Source of the DNA: Shinisaurus crocodilurus
Lineage: Eukaryota; Chordata; Lepidosauria; Squamata; Shinisauridae
Length of the DNA: 64,000 nucleotides
Reading direction: 5' to 3'
NCBI GenBank assembly: GCA_021292165.1
Contig: CM037879.1
Span: 16,019,525 to 16,083,524 of the forward strand
Positions 62,867-64,000 of this stretch are shown here, piece by piece. Each line of letters begins with the position of its first letter. The stretch's first letter is position 1. The position numbers were made by a program, and so were the translations under genes. The notes below the pieces were generated by a model. It did no database searches and was not told the DNA's origin. It was given only the letters and a program-made list of their open reading frames with translations.

Positions 62867-62958
62867 CATAGAGGAATCATCCCATGGCTACCATCCAGTT
62901 GTGAAAAACCAATGCAGCACAGTATGAGCAAAGCCATTGTGAAAATAAGCTGTGGGGA

Positions 62959-62979
62959 TATAGATAGATAGATAGATAT
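62959..62979 (+). repeat. (TAGA)n microsatellite
   Basis: About 5 units. Confidence 0.85.
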
Positions 62980-63680
62980 CTTAATGTAGACCTATATTGC
63001 TTCATGGAATGAGAGTTTGTTTTTTCCTGTTGCGGGGACTATAACATGAGTATTTGTTCAATGTATTTATGTTGCATTTCTCTGTGCACCCTTGATTCTA
63101 ATGGCATTTGTAGTATCTAGGCTATTAATCAAAAGTGACAATGGAAACAGCTTAGAGTTAATGGGAGCATGAGAAGTTTTCCAAACATAGTGTGTTTGAC
63201 AAGGACCAGGTCAAGTCTAAAGGAGCTGCTCTTGGTTAAGTAAACAGTGAAACTGCAAAGTAAAAGCAAGAACTCTGTGATGATTTATCAAGTCTATATG
63301 GCTCTTTTTTGTGTGTGGCTATGAGGAAGGCTAAAGTGAATCTAGAATTTATGAATTAAAAAGTTGAATTACAAAGCTAAGAGCACAAACTTGCTCAGAG
63401 TACAAGAAAAGGTGGACAGGCCAGAGCCTCACTGAGTAGCTTGCGGGCCTTGCGCCCTTGCAATTTCTCACCTGTATCTGAGTGCGGTGATGATGATCTA
63501 AAACAGAGCTCCATACCTGAATCCTTTCTGCTCAGTTACACTGCAAACCATACAAGGCCATGTTAGAACTTTTTATGTCCCACTACCTCAGCTTTATCTA
63601 CTGCAAAATGCACACATTGTTTCATAAACAGAACATCTGTTCATAAATGTTTGTTCAAACCATTTTAAAGAAGGAGCCCA
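62980..63680. other. No recognised feature
   Basis: Nothing assignable. Confidence 0.35.
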
Positions 63681-64000
63681 GGGTGGCCATGTGTCCTCTT
63701 TTACAGAGGATGGTTCTCTATTTGAACGGCTGCCAGAGGACCAAACTCTACTTGAAGTTGTCCTCTATTTCAGGGGTGGGCAGAGAGTAGATGTTTTGGA
63801 GCTGGCAGGGGATTATGGAAGTTGAAGTCCAAAACATCTGGAGATCTATTGGAAGGGCTGTCCTGTCTAATTCCAGTTTAAAGGTAAAGAACCATCAAAA
63901 TGGTTGCCCCCAAAAAGCTAGCACTTAAACAGCAGACTGAACAGGTAGGCACACAGGACACCGAGTCACAGTCTTCTGCACTATGGTGAGATTATTGCAT
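63681..64000 (+). repeat. Unclassified interspersed repeat with MITE inside
   Basis: gtggccatgtgtcctctttt, acagaggatggttctctatt, gccagaggaccaaactctac, ggctgtcctgtctaattcca, gttgcccccaaaaagctagc, gacaccgagtcacagtcttc. Runs off the window end. A MITE fragment sits at 63770-63854. Confidence 0.6.
63770..63854. mobile_element. GTGGGCAGA-type MITE fragment
   Basis: CAGGGGTGGGCAGAGAGTAG, atgttttggagctggcaggg, gttgaagtccaaaacatctg, gagatctat. Related to 12520-12640. It separates two segments that are adjacent in the copy at 59158. Confidence 0.6.

Overview
This is vertebrate nuclear DNA, most likely from a squamate reptile (lizard or snake). It carries full-length Sauria-type tRNA SINEs, other squamate-style tRNA SINEs, CR1, L2 and L1 LINEs, many short inverted-repeat DNA transposons with 8-bp target duplications (hAT-like), long microsatellites, and a Ty3/gypsy element of the Gmr1-like type. 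The species cannot be named from the sequence. I found no host protein-coding exon, tRNA or rRNA gene, or CRISPR array. Nearly every open frame is a shadow of a repeat, so the window reads as intergenic or deep intronic DNA.

Layout. 1-37 kb is a mosaic of old repeats: tRNA SINEs (many interrupted), Sauria SINEs, L2 fragments (9.5-10.3, 15.4-16.8 and 26.2-27.0 kb), CR1 3' ends, hAT-like MITEs, and an L1 3' end with a 19-bp duplication (28.2-28.9 kb). 37.74-43.30 kb is the best-preserved element: a minus-strand LTR retrotransposon with two 587-bp LTRs (about 98.6% identical by hand count) and a 5-bp duplication. It encodes a coiled-coil Gag with a SCAN-like capsid end, a zinc knuckle, a protease, an integrase, and an RNase H that lies downstream of the integrase. 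The reverse transcriptase core is missing, and two frame changes and one stop break the frames. 43-64 kb returns to the mosaic: CR1 3' ends, a long CR1 ORF2 relic (52-54 kb) interrupted by an L1 end, GC-rich palindromic elements (54 kb), and more MITEs.

The layers give a relative history. Exact 8-bp duplications show hAT-like elements landing in SINEs (3.6 kb) and inside another MITE (24.4 kb). SINEs in turn landed in MITEs (5.1, 44.1 and 57.0 kb) and in an L2 (15.9 kb). The most interesting items are the Gmr1-like element with its SCAN-like capsid, four copies of a short element that joins a 5S rRNA promoter region to a CR1 3' end, a decayed hammerhead-like motif at 4.7 kb, and several large palindromes with no coding capacity. 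Stretches at 13.2-14.4, 30.2-31.0 and 33.4-34.4 kb look free of repeats and are the best places to seek conserved non-coding DNA.
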